Below are positions 7,733 to 16,366 of a stretch of 64,000 nucleotides of DNA, piece by piece (positions within the stretch are counted from its first letter, which is position 1; every line of letters starts with the position of its first letter). The notes beneath the pieces were generated by a model that searched no databases, was not told the origin of the DNA, and worked only from the letters and a program-made list of their open reading frames with translations. The stretch lies in the NCBI GenBank assembly GCA_017429765.1, contig JAFROJ010000036.1, positions 62,001 through 126,000 on the forward strand. Reading direction: 5' to 3'. The position numbers and the translations under genes are program-made. The stretch comes from Bacteroidales bacterium (GTDB lineage: Bacteria; Bacteroidota; Bacteroidia; Bacteroidales; UBA932).

Positions 7733-9637
7733 ATGACGCTGTTCCTGACAGGAAGCCCGACAAGATACGGCGAGGACCATTTCACCTCTGACAATGGCTT
7801 TCTCGACCGCGTGAAAGCGGAGTTACCCGAGAGGCCGTTCACGCTGCTAGTGAGCGCCGCCCCGGACGACATGGCTTTCACCGGCTCGGTCTTGAAAGGA
7901 ATGACGGATTGCATATTGAGATCCGGCATTACTCCCAGCGAGATAGTGATGTTGGACCGGCGTAACGCGTCCGAGGCCCAGGATCTTGTCAGAAAGGCCG
8001 ATTGGGTCGTCCTCTGCGGAGGACATGTCCCGACACAGAACCGCTTCATCCACGAGATCGGCCTTAAGGACCTGTTGAAGGGCTTCGATGGAGTCGTCAT
8101 GGGATGCAGCGCCGGCAGCATGAACTGCGCCGACATGGTGTATTCCCACCCGGAGCTGCCCGGAGAGGCCGTCGATCCCGGCTACAAGCGCTGGCTCAGG
8201 GGCCTGGGCCTGACCGACATCAATCTCATCCCCCATTACCATCAAGTCCGGAACGTCGTACTGGACGGCAAGCGCCTCTTTGAGGATGTGATCTACCCCG
8301 ACAGCCACCGCCACCGCTTTTACACTTTCCCGGACGGGGGATTTGTTTTGGTCAAAGACGGAAGGTCAACCCTTTTCGGGGAGGCTTGGGAGATCACCGG
8401 AGGCGGCATGAGAAAAGTGACTGAAGAGAATAAAACATATAACTTCGTGAATCTGGTTTTCATTTCACCTCATTTCCCAGAGAGCTACTGGCAATTCTGC
8501 GCCGGGGCTAAAAGAAACGGTGTCAACGTTTTAGGAATAGCGGACACCCCTTGGGAGAATCTCCCTTGGCAACTCAGGGAAAACCTTACGGATTACTACA
8601 AGGTCAACAATCTGGAGGACTATTCAGAGATGTACCGGGCCGTCGCCTGGTTCGCCCATAAATACGGGAAAATCGACTGGATCGAGTCCAACAACGAATA
8701 CTGGCTCGAGCAGGACGCCCGACTCAGGACCGACTTCAATGTCACCACCGGCATCAAGACGGACCGTGTCGCGGCGATCAAGAACAAATCCGAGATGAAA
8801 AAATATTACCGCAAGGGCGGCATCCCAACGGCCCGGCAGATAAAATGTTCCGAGGGTCTGGACGCGGTCAAAGCCTTCGTGGGCAAGACCGGCTTACCAA
8901 TCATCGCCAAACCAGATAACGGAGTCGGGGCGACGGGCACTTTCAAAATCAACTCGACAGAGGAGCTGGAAGGGTGGTTCAAGGACCACCAAGACAATTA
9001 TCAACTATTTGTGATAGAAGAGTTTATCACAGGGCTTCTGGTCTCCTACGACGCGATATTCAATGACAAGATGGAGCCTGTTTTCGAGAATAACTCCGTT
9101 TTCCCCACCCCGGTCATGGATATCGTCCACGGCAATCTTGACACCTGTTATTGGACCAACAAGGTCGTTCCGGAGAAATTGGCCTCGATCGGCAGGCGCA
9201 CAGTCAAGGCCTTCGGGATAACGAACCGCTTTGTCCATCTTGAGTATTTCCAACTCGACAGGGACCGGGAAGGCCTCGGCAAGAAAGGCGATTATGTGGG
9301 ATTGGAAGTGAATATGCGGCCTCCGGGAGGATTCACGCCTGACATGATGAACTACGCCCACTCGACGGACGTGTTCCAGATCTGGGCCGACATGGTCGCC
9401 TTCGGCGAGCGCCGTAAAGGCTTCGGAGAGCAATATTACTGCGCCTATGTAGGACGGCGGGACACTCACACCTACAAGCATTCCCACCAAGAGGTCATTG
9501 AGCGCTACGGGGACCGGATCACTCTTTGCGCCCGCATGAGCGCCGCCCTCGCTGACGACCTCGGAGACCGGGTTTACATCGCCCGCCTCCCCGAACGGCA
9601 GGACATCGATGACTATTTCCGCTATTTAACCGAGTAA
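7733..9637 (+). CDS. Peptidase S51-like domain fused to an ATP-grasp domain
   Basis: The 634-residue protein has two parts. Residues 1 to about 215 look like peptidase S51 (dipeptidase E/cyanophycinase type): WVVLCGGHVPTQN precedes the nucleophile elbow GCSAGS with serine 126, and a HYHQ segment near residue 168 may supply the histidine. From about residue 235 the protein resembles ATP-grasp ligases, with a preATP-grasp fold (VNVLGIADTP), the ATP-binding LPIIAKPDNGVGATGT, FVIEEFITG and the metal-binding GLEVNMRPPGG. S51 enzymes hydrolyse acidic peptides or cyanophycin; ATP-grasp enzymes make amide bonds. Having both in one chain suggests making and trimming one peptide-like product, but that is inference. 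The start at 7733 begins directly with the S51 fold. Confidence 0.8.
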   Translation: MTLFLTGSPTRYGEDHFTSDNGFLDRVKAELPERPFTLLVSAAPDDMAFTGSVLKGMTDCILRSGITPSEIVMLDRRNASEAQDLVRKADWVVLCGGHVPTQNRFIHEIGLKDLLKGFDGVVMGCSAGSMNCADMVYSHPELPGEAVDPGYKRWLRGLGLTDINLIPHYHQVRNVVLDGKRLFEDVIYPDSHRHRFYTFPDGGFVLVKDGRSTLFGEAWEITGGGMRKVTEENKTYNFVNLVFISPHFPESYWQFCAGAKRNGVNVLGIADTPWENLPWQLRENLTDYYKVNNLEDYSEMYRAVAWFAHKYGKIDWIESNNEYWLEQDARLRTDFNVTTGIKTDRVAAIKNKSEMKKYYRKGGIPTARQIKCSEGLDAVKAFVGKTGLPIIAKPDNGVGATGTFKINSTEELEGWFKDHQDNYQLFVIEEFITGLLVSYDAIFNDKMEPVFENNSVFPTPVMDIVHGNLDTCYWTNKVVPEKLASIGRRTVKAFGITNRFVHLEYFQLDRDREGLGKKGDYVGLEVNMRPPGGFTPDMMNYAHSTDVFQIWADMVAFGERRKGFGEQYYCAYVGRRDTHTYKHSHQEVIERYGDRITLCARMSAALADDLGDRVYIARLPERQDIDDYFRYLTE

Positions 9638-9880
9638 TTAATCGCCTTGAGTTATCTCCAGATGATGGGCGATGACGTGGTTGTTGCTAATATAACGGAC
9701 AAGATACACCGTCTCTCCTGCCACTTCATATTCATTGAAAAAGACATACCAAGTAGTACGCTTGTTCTTTGTGAACGAGGCGTATAGCATATTCCAAATA
9801 ACTCATGTATCCCGCTCATAAAGAATATCAACCAACTCGACAAACTGCTGGCTGACCTCAGGAAGAAACAGCACTCTCAT
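9638..9880 (-). pseudogene. Remnant of a RelE/ParE-like toxin gene
   Basis: Directly after the antitoxin gene (ATGA overlap) a toxin-like reading starts with MRVLFLPEVSQQFVELVDI and stops after 25 codons. Beyond the TGA the same frame continues with MLYASFTKNKRTTWYVFF and LVRYISNNHVIAHHL, which resembles the C-terminal half of Bacteroidetes phage-derived/RelE-type toxins. In the +1 frame the intervening codons read GYMSYLEYA, which fits the missing helix. The simplest reading is a one-base loss near 9810 plus an internal deletion of roughly 35-40 codons between two GAATATGC-like direct repeats. The stop abuts the stop of the convergent S51/ATP-grasp gene. The toxin should be inactive. Confidence 0.7.
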
Positions 9881-10119
9881 TCTCCAACAGCCTTAGCAGA
9901 ATCCTTTCTTTCATACAATTCGGTAAGTCCTTCACGGACCTTAGCCAATACCTCCTCAACCGTAACCGCTCTAGCCAAATCATACTCTACGGGATTCTGC
10001 TGGGCTACAAGGACGAATGTCTCGTTCTTCCCCCTCTGGATGACCACCTGCTCTTTCTTGGCGATATCCAGATACTTTTTCATATTGCCGCGTAGCTCCG
10101 CTGAACTGATAACGACCAT
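9877..10119 (-). CDS. Phd/YefM-family antitoxin
   Basis: This 80-residue protein starts MVVISSAELRGNMKKYLDIAKKEQVVIQR, which matches the Phd/YefM N-terminal DNA-binding fold (strand, helix, then VVIQRGKNETFVLV), followed by an acidic/basic helical tail that normally wraps the toxin. I chose the start at 10119 because this is where the family begins; a longer in-frame reading adds a hydrophobic stretch that is really the promoter. It would repress its own promoter at the palindrome 10138-10153. Its partner toxin downstream is broken, so it survives as an orphan antitoxin and repressor. Confidence 0.85.
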   Translation of the reverse strand: MVVISSAELRGNMKKYLDIAKKEQVVIQRGKNETFVLVAQQNPVEYDLARAVTVEEVLAKVREGLTELYERKDSAKAVGE

Positions 10120-10137
10120 CGTTTTTTCAAAATATAA

Positions 10138-10153
10138 GTACATTATAATGTAC
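10138..10153. promoter_or_regulatory. 16-bp perfect palindrome, probable antitoxin operator
   Basis: GTACATTATAATGTAC reads identically on both strands. It lies 19 nt upstream of the antitoxin start, next to a minus-strand TATATTTG box (10160-10153), so a bound Phd dimer would block the start of transcription. Autoregulation is known for the family; use of this site is inferred. Confidence 0.65.
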
Positions 10154-10160
10154 AAATATA
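10153..10160 (-). promoter_or_regulatory. -7 promoter box of the antitoxin gene
   Basis: On the minus strand this reads TATATTTG, a full match to TAnnTTTG, and it shares one base with the palindromic operator. Confidence 0.55.
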
Positions 10161-10192
10161 CAAAAAAAACAATTTCTAACAACAACAATTCC

Positions 10193-10981
10193 CTACGGCA
10201 ACTCGTCGAAGCCGAGGACGCGGACGCCGGAGGCCTGGGCGGTGGCGAGGATCCGCTCCAGCCACACGGTCTTCATGTCGATGCGGTTGGCGTCCGGCAA
10301 GATGGCGTGCGAGCCATAAACGAAGACCTCCTTACGCTCGCCCGCCCTACGGACGCAGGCCAAGATGTCCTCGATGTCCGTGCCGTACGCCTCCCCCGCG
10401 AAAGCGGCGTTCAACCTGAATCGCATGGGTGACTCGTCGGAAGGGAAAAACGCCTTGTCGACAGTATGGATAGGCGGTAGGCCCTTATGGATCTCGCCCG
10501 TCTCGTCGAAGGGCGCGACGTCATCCTGGCCGCCCCGGACATGGGCGAAGCCCCGCTTCTTGAACAAGGCGTCCGTCTCGTCATTGCAACGGCAATAAGG
10601 ATAGGCGTAAGAGGTGATCGGGATATTCGCCGCCCGGCAGGCCTCCAGCTGAGGCTCAATCTCCTCCTTGTAGAAGATGTCGCCCCCCTTGGCCGCCACC
10701 TCCTCGTCGGCGAAAGCGTGACGAAGCCCGTGCAAGCCTATGGAATGCCCGGCCTCGGAAAGCCGTTTCATGGCCCGGACGGCCTCACCGTCGATCGGAC
10801 CCGAAACGAAGAACGTGGCGTGAGCGCCATATTTCTCGAATAAAGGAATGGCTTCTATCCAGGAGTCGAAGTTACGGTCGTCGAACGAGAGGACGAGCAG
10901 TCCGGTGTTCTCAGGTCGCCTGGAGCATCCCGCCGCCAGGGTGAGAAGGACACAGAGAGTTATGAAGAGATTTCTTTTCAT
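10193..10981 (-). CDS. Polysaccharide deacetylase (NodB/CE4) lipoprotein
   Basis: The 262-residue product begins with a lipoprotein signal peptide whose lipobox ends LTLAAGC at cysteine 19. A NodB-homology domain follows: LVLSFDD (catalytic and metal aspartates), a FEKYGAHATFFVSG strand, then HSIGLHGLRHA with the metal histidines, SYAYPYC and a C-terminal HAILPD. CE4 enzymes remove N- or O-acetyl groups from cell-wall or dietary glycans. Anchoring to a membrane suggests action in the periplasm or at the surface. The gene stands alone between the antitoxin and a divergent plus-strand gene. Confidence 0.85.
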   Translation of the reverse strand: MKRNLFITLCVLLTLAAGCSRRPENTGLLVLSFDDRNFDSWIEAIPLFEKYGAHATFFVSGPIDGEAVRAMKRLSEAGHSIGLHGLRHAFADEEVAAKGGDIFYKEEIEPQLEACRAANIPITSYAYPYCRCNDETDALFKKRGFAHVRGGQDDVAPFDETGEIHKGLPPIHTVDKAFFPSDESPMRFRLNAAFAGEAYGTDIEDILACVRRAGERKEVFVYGSHAILPDANRIDMKTVWLERILATAQASGVRVLGFDELP

Positions 10982-11008
10982 GCCTAAAAATAAGAAAATT
11001 TGTTTTCT

Positions 11009-11016
11009 TATCTTTG
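11009..11016 (+). promoter_or_regulatory. -7 promoter box
   Basis: TATCTTTG matches TAnnTTTG and lies 25 nt before the start codon at 11041, in the short gap between divergent genes. No good -33 element was identified. Confidence 0.5.
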
Positions 11017-11040
11017 TGTTGTTCTGAAAATCAAACGGCG

Positions 11041-11760
11041 ATGAAAAAACTCCTGAGACTTATCGTGGCCGTGGCGGCCATATTCCTGATTGTAAGATAT
11101 TGCACCAACAATCTGGGAAGCGTGATCACTCTTCCCGGAGGAACCGGCGGGAGTGACACCGAGGATAACGGCGGCTGGTTCAGCCCGAAAAAGGATTCCG
11201 GGACCAAGGACAACACCGAGAAGACGGTTCCTGATGACATCTCGGATCTGGAAAGGCAGCTTGGCATCGGAAATGACGATGACTCACCGGCTTCCGTCAA
11301 CATTCCCTCGACCACCGCGACCCCGTCGACTCCTCTTACCTTCAAGGGGATTCCCATCAAGGGTTCTCTCTCCGCGTTCGGGAACGAGCTGGTCAAGGCA
11401 GGGTTCAAGAGCGCCGGCAACGGCACCTACACAGGAGACTTCGCCGGATACGGCGGCTGCAAGATAACCCCTTCCGGAAACAATCCTGTCAAGGAGGTCA
11501 GGGTTGACTTCCCGGTCATCTCGGATTGGGACACCCTGGAGAAATCTTATGACTCGCTTCAGGCCTCACTCACCCAGAAATACGGGATTGAGCCGAAGAC
11601 TTCCCAGGGCAGCAATCTCGCCGTCTATGAACTTCCCAACGGCACCATATCCCTGGACGCCGACGTGAAGAACCAATCCTCCTGGCACGTCATATTGAAG
11701 TACACCAACTCGTCTTCAACACTGATCGCGCCAGGGAATAATCCGATCGATGATCTTTAG
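11041..11760 (+). CDS. Membrane-anchored or secreted protein of unknown function
   Basis: The 239-residue protein has an N-terminal hydrophobic helix (LLRLIVAVAAIFLIV), a Gly/Asp/Thr-rich low-complexity linker to about residue 95, and a globular C-terminal domain starting FKGIPIKGSLSAFGNELVKAG and including FAGYGGC and a LTQKYG helix. The FKGIPIxG opening is one I associate with small uncharacterised Bacteroidales proteins; no function is known to me. I preferred the start at 11041 over an in-frame ATG at 11014 because it follows the promoter box at a normal distance and begins with a signal-like MKKLLRL. Confidence 0.7.
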   Translation: MKKLLRLIVAVAAIFLIVRYCTNNLGSVITLPGGTGGSDTEDNGGWFSPKKDSGTKDNTEKTVPDDISDLERQLGIGNDDDSPASVNIPSTTATPSTPLTFKGIPIKGSLSAFGNELVKAGFKSAGNGTYTGDFAGYGGCKITPSGNNPVKEVRVDFPVISDWDTLEKSYDSLQASLTQKYGIEPKTSQGSNLAVYELPNGTISLDADVKNQSSWHVILKYTNSSSTLIAPGNNPIDDL

Positions 11761-11766
11761 CGGGGA

Positions 11767-13077
11767 CTAGACCACGGGCAGTTTCCAGGGCTCGCGGTAA
11801 GTCTTGCAGAGGTAGGTGTCCGCCTCGGCGTCGTGGAACGTCTTGCCGTCCCATGAGAGTTTCTTGCCCGTGCGGTAAGCGATATTGCCGAGATGGGCGA
11901 ACTTGGCGATGTGGGCTCCGATCTGGATGCTCGCGTTGCAGTTGAAGTTCCTCTCCTTGATGCAGGCCAGATGGTTCTTGACATGGAGATTGAGCCCGCC
12001 CTCTCCATAACTCTTCTGAAGCTCCACCGGCTCCATCCTCTCTACCCCATACACGCGCTCGGGGATGACTTCCCAACCGTTGCGGTCAATCACCAAGGTG
12101 CCGTTCTCACCAACGAAACCGAGACCGTGGTTGCGGCCATAAGCCCCGTCGTCGATGCCGATGGCATGGTCCCACATCACGGTGAAATCATTGAAGGTGT
12201 AGATGGTCTGGAGAAGGTCAGGAGTCTCGCAGGCGTCGTCCGGATAGCCGAACTTGCCGCCGGAGGCCATGATGCTGTTCGGGGCCGTGACATTCATGCC
12301 AAAGAGGGCGTAATCCAGGAGATGGACGCCCCAGTCTGTCATCAGGCCGCCGGCGTAATCCCAGAACCACCTGAAAGTGAAGTGGAAACGGTTGGGGTTG
12401 AATGGACGCTTGGGGGCGGGGCCAAGCCACATGTCATAATCCACGCCTTCGGGAACCGGCTGGTCGGGCTTGACCGGAATAGAGGGACACCAACCCTGAT
12501 ATGAGAAGACTCTCACCGTGCGGATCTTTCCGAGCTTCCCGCTGTGGACAAACTCCATGGCGTCCTGCCAGTGAGGGTCGCTGCGCTGCCACTGGCCAAC
12601 CTGGACAACTCTCTTGTACTTCTCGGCGGCGCGGACCATGATGTTACACTCCTCGATGCTGTTGCCGAGAGGTTTCTCGCAATAGACATCCTTGCCGGCC
12701 TCGCAGGCGGCCACCAACTGGAGGCAGTGCCAATGATCCGGCGTGCCGATGATGACCACGTCTATGTCCTTGTTGTCGATGAGTTTCCGCCAGTCTTTGT
12801 AGAGATGGGCCACCTTCTTGCCCTGGATCTTCTCCGTGTCCGCGGCACGGCGCTCCAGCACCCCGCTGTCGATGTCGCATAGCGCTATACAATCGACTTC
12901 TGGATTTCGCAGGAAGGCCTGCAAGTTGGTGAAACCTTGACCATTGCAGCCGATCAGTCCCAAATGGATCTTATCGTTGGCGCCCACAGGTTTAGCGGCC
13001 ATGCGGACCATCATGGGGCTCAGCGTGAGGCCGGCGCCGAGAACGGCGCTCTTCTCCAGAAACTCTCTTCGTGTCAT
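11767..13077 (-). CDS. Gfo/Idh/MocA-family oxidoreductase with Tat signal
   Basis: The 436-residue protein opens with a twin-arginine signal (MTRREFLEKSAVLGAGLTL) and then the NAD(P)-binding fold KIHLGLIGCNGQGF, followed by the family motif CEKPLGNSIEE carrying the lysine near the active site. Members oxidise or reduce sugars and inositols, and the exported Bacteroidetes versions often act in carbohydrate pathways or as glycosidase-like enzymes using NAD. The start at 13077 was chosen because the Tat motif follows immediately; an ATG 48 nt upstream would push the motif inward. The gene ends 6 nt from the end of the convergent unknown gene. Confidence 0.85.
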   Translation of the reverse strand: MTRREFLEKSAVLGAGLTLSPMMVRMAAKPVGANDKIHLGLIGCNGQGFTNLQAFLRNPEVDCIALCDIDSGVLERRAADTEKIQGKKVAHLYKDWRKLIDNKDIDVVIIGTPDHWHCLQLVAACEAGKDVYCEKPLGNSIEECNIMVRAAEKYKRVVQVGQWQRSDPHWQDAMEFVHSGKLGKIRTVRVFSYQGWCPSIPVKPDQPVPEGVDYDMWLGPAPKRPFNPNRFHFTFRWFWDYAGGLMTDWGVHLLDYALFGMNVTAPNSIMASGGKFGYPDDACETPDLLQTIYTFNDFTVMWDHAIGIDDGAYGRNHGLGFVGENGTLVIDRNGWEVIPERVYGVERMEPVELQKSYGEGGLNLHVKNHLACIKERNFNCNASIQIGAHIAKFAHLGNIAYRTGKKLSWDGKTFHDAEADTYLCKTYREPWKLPVV

Positions 13078-13233
13078 ATCGTAAGTGGTTTTAGTGTCAT
13101 TTTCCTCGAACTCAAATATAGTCATTATTTAACAGTGTCACAATGGTGTCTCGCGGACGTTTTCTTGCTATTTTTCCGAAAGTTCCTTATCTTGAAACCG
13201 TTAACCTTAAGTTTTTTTGAATATTCGTGACTT

Positions 13234-14454
13234 ATGAGAAAGCTTTCGTTGACTGTTGTCCTCATTCTCTCGTGCCTTGGCCTCTTCGCCCGGGAGAGGA
13301 AAGCGGTGATAATCATCGCTGACGGCATACCCAAAGACGTGGTGGAGAGGCTTCACGTCCCGGTGATCTATGACATCGCCAGGACCGGGGCTTTCGGAGA
13401 CAGTTTCGTCGGGGGAGAGGTCGGGATGTACAACGAGACCCCGACAATCTCGGCTGTCGGTTACAACACCATGCTGACCGGAGTCTGGGCTAACAAGCAT
13501 AATGTCTTCGGCAACGACAACCTGTCGCCGAACTATCATTACTGGTCCATATTCAAGATCGCCAAAGAGCAGAAGAAGCCCCTGACCACCGCCATATTCT
13601 CCAGTTGGACGGACAACCGCACCGTCCTTCTCGGCGAGGGCAAACCGGAGACCGGCGGAATGGCAATCGATTATGTGTACGACGGTTACGACCTCGACGA
13701 GAAGAACTTCCCTCATAAGGAGAAGGACTTGCATGTCTTCGACTACGACGAGAGGGTGTCCGTCGAGGCGGAGAGATGCATCCGGGAGAATGGGCCGGAC
13801 CTGAGCTGGGTCTATCTTTGGTACACGGATGATGCCGGGCACATGTACGGCGACGGGGCGTATCTGGACGAATATGTGCTGAAGGCGGGGGAGCAGATCG
13901 AGAGGGTCTGGAGGGCTGTCCAGTACCGCCAGAAGACTTTCGGGGAGGATTGGTTGATAATAGTGACGACAGACCACGGACGAACCGTGAACGGCAGGGG
14001 TCACGGCGGGCAGTCGGCCCGGGAAAGGAAGACTTGGATCTCGACGAACCAGAAGGTGAACAAACGGTTCAAAGAAGGGAAGGCGGCCATGGTCGACATC
14101 AACCCGAGCGTTTGCGAGTTCCTCAGGATGGAGGTCCCGGAGGAGGTTGGCATGGAGCGTGACGGGATCCCCTTCTTCGGCAAGACAGGAATAAGCGACC
14201 TTGACGTCAGGGTTTATGACAGGGAGGTCATCCTGCGCTGGAAAGCCTCCCGGAAAAACGAGCCTGTCAGCGTCTACGCCTCGCCCTCGGACGAGTTCAA
14301 GACAACAGGTAAAGAGGACTGGATCCACCTCGGAGACCTTAAGGCCGGGGCGGAGGAATTCCGGTACTACCTCGACAAGATAGGCAAGTCCACATTCTAC
14401 AAATTCGTGGTCGCGGGAGAGAAAGAGAGTGTTAACCGTTGGTTTAAAATATGA
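13234..14454 (+). CDS. Alkaline phosphatase superfamily phosphodiesterase, secreted
   Basis: After a signal peptide (LTVVLILSCLGLFA) this 406-residue protein shows the metal-binding and nucleophile regions of the type I phosphodiesterase/nucleotide pyrophosphatase branch of the alkaline phosphatase superfamily. These are VIIIADGI, NETPTISAVGYNTMLTG, YTDDAGHMYG, TTDHGR and GHGG. Such enzymes hydrolyse phosphomono- or diesters in the periplasm. The stop overlaps the start of the next gene (ATGA), which encodes a HAD phosphatase, suggesting paired phosphate scavenging. The C-terminal ~90 residues look like a small beta-sandwich. Confidence 0.8.
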   Translation: MRKLSLTVVLILSCLGLFARERKAVIIIADGIPKDVVERLHVPVIYDIARTGAFGDSFVGGEVGMYNETPTISAVGYNTMLTGVWANKHNVFGNDNLSPNYHYWSIFKIAKEQKKPLTTAIFSSWTDNRTVLLGEGKPETGGMAIDYVYDGYDLDEKNFPHKEKDLHVFDYDERVSVEAERCIRENGPDLSWVYLWYTDDAGHMYGDGAYLDEYVLKAGEQIERVWRAVQYRQKTFGEDWLIIVTTDHGRTVNGRGHGGQSARERKTWISTNQKVNKRFKEGKAAMVDINPSVCEFLRMEVPEEVGMERDGIPFFGKTGISDLDVRVYDREVILRWKASRKNEPVSVYASPSDEFKTTGKEDWIHLGDLKAGAEEFRYYLDKIGKSTFYKFVVAGEKESVNRWFKI

Positions 14455-15899
14455 TGACTCACAATCGTTTCCATAAGTTATTCTTACTTCTGGCCATCCT
14501 GGCCATAGGGTCATGCTCGTCTCCGATCAGGCATCCGGACTGGGCGCCCGATGTGAAGAAAGCCCTCAACGACTTCATCCGCCAGGAGGGTAACAAGGCC
14601 GTGCGGGACTATGTCGTCTTCGACTTCGACAACACATGTTCCATCTTCGACATCTCCGAGCAGCTGATGATCTACCAGCTGGAGACAATGAGTTTCGGAC
14701 TCGATCCGGAGGCTTTCTCGGCCATGGCGACCGCCGGTATGGAATCTTACCCTGAGAGCCTTCAGGAGATATTAAGCGGCCTTTCCGGATCGTATCGCGA
14801 TCTTTATTCCCGCTTCGGGCCGTTCACCGTCAATGGCGTCGACGCTGGGACGGAGGCCCGGATGGCGGAGGATCCCGCCTGGAAGGATTTCGCTGTCAAG
14901 ATGGGCCGGATGTACTATGATCTTCAGGAATATATGACCGCCGACGAGGCTTACCTATGGACCATGGGGTGGTTCGCGGGAATGACCGGGAACGAGGTCT
15001 ATGACATGGCCATGAGGTCGCACCTGCTCTATGGGCCGAAAGAGACAGCCCGGCGCTCCTGGATGGGAACGGAGTCGTCCCACTCCTGGATCGACGGGGT
15101 CTGCGTGACCGAGAATATCCGGGAACTCTGGAAAGCCCTGGACGAGAACGGCTTCGATGTCTGGGTCTGCTCGGCCTCGGAAGTCTCCCCGGTCATGGCG
15201 GCCGTGGACGCTTTCGGCCTCCACGACTATTGCAAAGGGGTCATCGCGATGACCATGGCGAGGGACTCGGCCGGAAGGTATCTTCCTGAATATGACTACA
15301 TTGACGGCCCGGCTTACCTCGCGCTAGACGACGGTGGCTGGATCCGGGACTCTATCCCGACCGGCACAAGGCCCATGGGCCCGGGAAAGGTGGAGGCCGT
15401 CAGGAAATGCCTTGTCCCGAGATATGGAGGCAAGGGGCCGGCGGCCGGATTCATGGACTCGACCGGCGATTTCAACTTCTGCACAGAGTTCGCCTCGACA
15501 AGGCTCGCCGTCTGTTTCAACAGGGCCAGCAGGAAAGTCACCGACGGCGGAGGGCTCATCGCCGAGGTCGCGATGTACGAGAAAGAGGCTCTCAAGTACA
15601 ACCTCAGGAAGGCTGGACGTCACTCGGACATCTACTACGTCCTTCAAGGCCGTGACGAGAACGGGCTCAGGAGCCTCAGGCCGTACCAGACCACCTTGCG
15701 GCTCGGAGAGTCCACTCCCAAGCTTTTCGCCGGGGAAGAGAACCTCGCCAGTCTTGACTATTTCAAGAAGAACAAACTGACCGTCAAGGAGATACTGGAG
15801 ACGTTCTGCCTCAGAACCGACGCCTCTGATCCCTCCAATCCCCTCGGGTTCACCTATGGCTTCCTCAACTCGTACGACGGGTACCGGAGCAAGGAATAA
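14451..15899 (+). CDS. HAD-superfamily phosphatase-like lipoprotein
   Basis: The 482-residue product carries a lipoprotein signal ending LAIGSC and then the HAD motif I sequence YVVFDFDNTC, with the nucleophile and acid aspartates two residues apart. A later VWVCSASEV resembles motif II, and MDSTGDFNFC near the end fits the motif III/IV aspartates. The organisation resembles phosphoserine-phosphatase-like HAD enzymes exported to the envelope. It is translationally coupled to the upstream phosphodiesterase by a 4-nt overlap. The substrate is unknown. Confidence 0.75.
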   Translation: MMTHNRFHKLFLLLAILAIGSCSSPIRHPDWAPDVKKALNDFIRQEGNKAVRDYVVFDFDNTCSIFDISEQLMIYQLETMSFGLDPEAFSAMATAGMESYPESLQEILSGLSGSYRDLYSRFGPFTVNGVDAGTEARMAEDPAWKDFAVKMGRMYYDLQEYMTADEAYLWTMGWFAGMTGNEVYDMAMRSHLLYGPKETARRSWMGTESSHSWIDGVCVTENIRELWKALDENGFDVWVCSASEVSPVMAAVDAFGLHDYCKGVIAMTMARDSAGRYLPEYDYIDGPAYLALDDGGWIRDSIPTGTRPMGPGKVEAVRKCLVPRYGGKGPAAGFMDSTGDFNFCTEFASTRLAVCFNRASRKVTDGGGLIAEVAMYEKEALKYNLRKAGRHSDIYYVLQGRDENGLRSLRPYQTTLRLGESTPKLFAGEENLASLDYFKKNKLTVKEILETFCLRTDASDPSNPLGFTYGFLNSYDGYRSKE

Positions 15900-15943
15900 G
15901 AAAAATTGCCTATCTTCACGAAGTTTTTTTAACACGATCTGTT

Positions 15944-16366
15944 ATGTACTCTTTTGTCCAGGACGGAAACACCTTTGTGGTCAGCGTGGATAACCACCAG
16001 GAAGTCGTGGCGGCCCTCGCCGCCTTTTGCGAGGAAAACGGGATCATGGCCGGTGAGGTGAGCGGCATCGGGGCCGTCAACCAGGCCACGCTACGCTTCC
16101 TCGACCCGACGACCAAGAAATATGTCGACAAGACCTTCGAGGAGCAGATGGAAATCTCCAGCCTTGTCGGGAACATCTCCGAGAAAGACGGGAAACCCTA
16201 TCTCCACATCCACGTCAATCTCGGCCGCAGGGACTACACGGTGATCGGAGGTCATCTTCTTTGCTGCACCCTGAACGGGGCTTGCGAGCTGGTTGTGAGG
16301 AAGTTCGACTGCAAGGTCGGGAGGCGTTTCGACCCTGGGACCGGCCTGAATCTTTTCGATTTTTGA
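15944..16366 (+). CDS. PPC/DUF296 domain protein
   Basis: The 140-residue protein is a single PPC (plants and prokaryotes conserved, DUF296) domain: an N-terminal EVVAALAAFCEENGI helix, a GIGAVNQATLRFLD segment, and the HIHVNLGRRDYTVIGGHLL stretch with the conserved histidines and GGHL. In plants the domain is joined to AT-hook DNA-binding proteins; bacterial single-domain forms are trimeric and of unknown role. Its stop overlaps the aroB start (TGATG), so it is probably co-translated with the shikimate genes. Confidence 0.85.
   Translation: MYSFVQDGNTFVVSVDNHQEVVAALAAFCEENGIMAGEVSGIGAVNQATLRFLDPTTKKYVDKTFEEQMEISSLVGNISEKDGKPYLHIHVNLGRRDYTVIGGHLLCCTLNGACELVVRKFDCKVGRRFDPGTGLNLFDF

Noticed and set aside
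10120..10188. N-terminal extension of the antitoxin with hydrophobic residues
   Set aside because: The extension covers the palindromic operator and the -7 box, and Phd proteins start at the MVVISSAEL position.
13207..14514. 435-codon minus-strand frame opposite the phosphodiesterase
   Set aside because: It is an antisense shadow of a gene with complete alkaline-phosphatase superfamily motifs; GC-rich codons create long antisense frames throughout this genome.
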